In this document: positions 6,287 through 7,651 of the stretch, piece after piece | Position numbering within the stretch: position 1 is the stretch's first letter | Layout: each line of letters opens with the position of its first letter | From: an uncultured Bacteroidales bacterium | GTDB taxonomy: Bacteria > Bacteroidota > Bacteroidia > Bacteroidales > Bacteroidaceae | Length of the DNA: 7,651 nt | NCBI GenBank assembly: GCA_937876995.1 | Contig: CALEFD010000014.1 | Coordinates: 1-7,651, forward strand | Direction: 5' to 3' | The notes under the pieces: generated by a model | The model's input: the letters and a program-made list of their open reading frames with translations, nothing else | What the model was told of the DNA's origin: nothing | The model's database searches: none | Made by a program: the position numbers and the translations under genes

Positions 6287-7426
6287 ATGAGCAAACGCAA
6301 TATAGTTATCACCGGCGGTGCCGGTTTTATAGGCAGTCATGTAGTACGCCTGTTTGTGAACAAATATCCTGAGTACAACATTATCAACCTTGATAAGTTG
6401 ACCTACGCAGGAAATCTGGCAAACCTGAAGGATATAGAGAACCGTCCCAACTACAAGTTCGTAAAGATGGACATCTGTGATTTCGATGCCTTCTACCAGT
6501 TGATGCAGGACGAACAGATAGATGGTATCATTCACCTGGCAGCAGAAAGCCATGTAGATAGAAGCATCAAAGACCCTTTCACCTTTGCTAAAACAAACGT
6601 CATGGGCACACTTGCACTGCTTCAGGCAGCCAAACTATATTGGGAATCGCTTCCTGAAAAGTATGAAGGAAAACGTTTCTACCATATCTCTACCGACGAA
6701 GTGTATGGTGCACTGCAGATGAACCATCCGGAGGGCATAGAACCACCGTTCACCACCACAGCATCGTCCAGTGAGCACCATTTGGCATACGGAGACGATT
6801 TCTTCTACGAAACTACCAAGTATAACCCACACAGTCCATATTCAGCCAGCAAGGCAGGCAGCGACCATTTTGTACGTGCATACCACGACACATACGGCAT
6901 GCCAACCATAGTAACCAACTGCAGTAACAACTACGGTCCGTATCAGTTCCCTGAAAAGCTTATACCGCTCTTCATCAACAACATACGCAACCGTAAACCA
7001 CTGCCTGTATATGGAAAGGGTGAAAACGTACGCGACTGGCTCTTTGTAGAAGACCATGCTCGTGCCATAGACGTAATCTTCCATGAAGGTAAGATAGCAA
7101 AGACCTATAACATTGGCGGTTTCAACGAATGGAAGAACATAGATATAATAAAGGTGGTCATCAACACCGTTGACAGACTGTTAGGACGCAAAGAGGGAGA
7201 AGATCTGGATCTTATCACCTACGTAACAGACCGTCTGGGCCACGATGCCCGTTATGCCATAGACTCCACCAAACTACAGAAAGAGTTAGGTTGGGAGCCA
7301 AGCCTGCAGTTCGAAGAGGGCATAGAGAAGACCGTTCGCTGGTATCTGGACAACCAGGAATGGCTGGACAACGTCACATCGGGCGATTATCAGGCCTATT
7401 ACGACAAAATGTACGCCAACCGCTAA
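6287..7426 (+). CDS. rfbB: dTDP-glucose 4,6-dehydratase
   Basis: RmlB/RfbB converts dTDP-glucose to dTDP-4-keto-6-deoxyglucose using bound NAD+, the second step toward dTDP-rhamnose and other deoxysugars; it is a cytoplasmic extended short-chain dehydrogenase. The Rossmann motif G10-x2-G13-x2-G16 (TGGAGFIGSH) is at the N terminus. Catalytic T136-D137-E138 lies in HISTDEVYG, and Y185-x3-K189 in SPYSASKAGSDH. Further signatures are HLAAESHVDRSI, NCSNNYGPYQFPEKLIPL, YGKGENVRDWLFVEDH, YNIGG and DRLGHDARYAID. At 379 residues it is about 20 longer than the E. coli protein; much of the extra length is in the loop at about 141-180, before the YxxxK, which seems to be a lineage trait. The ATG is 12 bases after the kinase stop in an A-rich leader. 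It probably takes the RfbA product, although rfbA lies nearly 6 kb upstream. Confidence 0.96.
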   Translation: MSKRNIVITGGAGFIGSHVVRLFVNKYPEYNIINLDKLTYAGNLANLKDIENRPNYKFVKMDICDFDAFYQLMQDEQIDGIIHLAAESHVDRSIKDPFTFAKTNVMGTLALLQAAKLYWESLPEKYEGKRFYHISTDEVYGALQMNHPEGIEPPFTTTASSSEHHLAYGDDFFYETTKYNPHSPYSASKAGSDHFVRAYHDTYGMPTIVTNCSNNYGPYQFPEKLIPLFINNIRNRKPLPVYGKGENVRDWLFVEDHARAIDVIFHEGKIAKTYNIGGFNEWKNIDIIKVVINTVDRLLGRKEGEDLDLITYVTDRLGHDARYAIDSTKLQKELGWEPSLQFEEGIEKTVRWYLDNQEWLDNVTSGDYQAYYDKMYANR

Positions 7427-7453
7427 TTATTAGCCACTTTTTTTGATGATTTA

Positions 7454-7480
7454 AATCCTTAATCTGACCCATTAAGGATT
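7454..7480. terminator. Perfect 10-bp inverted repeat downstream of rfbB (possible terminator or operator)
   Basis: AATCCTTAAT at 7454-7463 pairs exactly with ATTAAGGATT at 7471-7480 around a 7-base loop, CTGACCC. It starts 27 bases after the rfbB stop, where an operon-ending hairpin would be expected. The stem is AT-rich and no T-run follows it; the seven-T run at 7438-7444 lies before it instead. That makes a standard intrinsic terminator on the + strand doubtful. On the - strand the hairpin would be followed by A/T-rich sequence reading through the complement of that T-run, which is not a T-run either. A protein-binding palindrome is the alternative. Confidence 0.45.
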
Positions 7481-7503
7481 ATGTAAGGATAAAATTTGAC
7501 CCA
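7455..7503. promoter_or_regulatory. Cluster of repeated heptamers TAAGGAT and TGACCCA
   Basis: TAAGGAT occurs at 7473-7479 and 7484-7490 as direct repeats, 11 bases apart start to start, about one helical turn. Its reverse complement ATCCTTA is at 7455-7461. TGACCCA occurs at 7465-7471 and 7497-7503, flanking the two direct copies. Five heptamer copies in 49 bases suggest a binding site or a small duplicated element. The function is not known, and the signal overlaps the hairpin described for 7454-7480. Confidence 0.4.
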
Positions 7504-7572
7504 CAAAAAACATCCAACAACATCAAAAACACCACCGCCAATCTCGACAAAGTGATTGTCCGGCTAACAACC

Positions 7573-7597
7573 AAAATCAACGCAACAGTTTGATTTT
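7573..7597 (+). terminator. Weak hairpin, AT-rich stem with T-rich end
   Basis: AAAATCAA at 7573-7580 pairs with TTGATTTT at 7590-7597 around a 9-base loop, and a fifth T follows at 7598. The shape is that of a weak bidirectional terminator, because an A-run precedes and a T-run ends the structure. The low GC content makes chance likely. It lies about 40 bases before a possible start codon. Confidence 0.3.
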
Positions 7598-7638
7598 TCA
7601 TTAAAAGGAAAAAGCAAAAATAACATACAGAATAAACT

Positions 7639-7651
7639 ATGCAGATAGTTC
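7639..7651 (+). CDS. Possible start of a downstream gene (4 codons only)
   Basis: An ATG at 7639 is followed by CAG ATA GTT before the window ends. An in-frame TAA lies at 7633-7635, so translation in this frame could not begin earlier. The leader is A-rich with AAAGG about 30 bases upstream, consistent with the style of the other starts here, but four codons cannot identify a product or prove a gene. Confidence 0.25.

Noticed and set aside
6089..6553. 154-residue open frame on the - strand with repeated Ile/Val/Ala/Thr
   Set aside because: The low-complexity part is simply the reverse complement of the Tyr-Gly repeat, and the rest is antisense to rfbB.
7479..7601. 40-residue hydrophobic open frame on the - strand beginning MKNQTVALILVV
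   Set aside because: It superficially resembles a signal or membrane peptide, but it has no supporting leader, is very short, and is in AT-rich intergenic DNA that contains repeats.
1..7651. tRNA, rRNA, insertion sequence, transposase or attachment sites
   Set aside because: Looked for on both strands; none of the characteristic sequences or terminal repeats was seen.

Overview
The window reads as a surface-polysaccharide (capsule or exopolysaccharide) locus from a member of the Bacteroidota, most likely order Bacteroidales. This rests on three things: the character of the RmlA, RmlB, polysaccharide-export and tyrosine-kinase proteins, a small HAD hydrolase of a type I associate with Bacteroides, and A-rich start regions that lack Shine-Dalgarno sites. 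I cannot name the genus from the sequence alone. All supported genes are on the + strand.

Layout. (a) 3-572: the C-terminal half of glucose-1-phosphate thymidylyltransferase (RmlA/RfbA). It is joined in frame to a short N-terminal segment that does not look like RmlA but like isocitrate/isopropylmalate dehydrogenase; the join is a genuine fusion, a rearrangement scar or an assembly chimera. (b) 625-3005: a compact trio consisting of a UbiA/MenA-like membrane prenyltransferase, a radical SAM enzyme with extra C-terminal cysteines, and a small HAD hydrolase. The first two are only 2 bases apart. (c) 3018-6274: the export pair, an outer-membrane polysaccharide export lipoprotein (Wza type) and a Wzc-type co-polymerase fused to a BY-kinase. 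The kinase ends in a 31-residue Tyr-Gly repeat with 15 tyrosines, followed by six lysines. (d) 6287-7426: dTDP-glucose 4,6-dehydratase (RmlB/RfbB). (e) 7427-7651: 225 noncoding bases with two inverted repeats, a cluster of short repeated heptamers and possibly the first codons of another gene.

From 625 to 7426 the six genes are separated by only 2, 12, 12, 5 and 12 bases, so they are probably one transcript. RmlA and RmlB supply dTDP-4-keto-6-deoxyglucose, the precursor of dTDP-rhamnose and related sugars. Wza and Wzc build and control the export channel. The prenyltransferase/radical SAM/HAD trio has no standard place in such a locus and is the best candidate here for an undescribed function, possibly making or modifying a prenylated lipid. 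No glycosyltransferase, flippase, polymerase, rmlC, rmlD or low-molecular-weight tyrosine phosphatase is present in the window.
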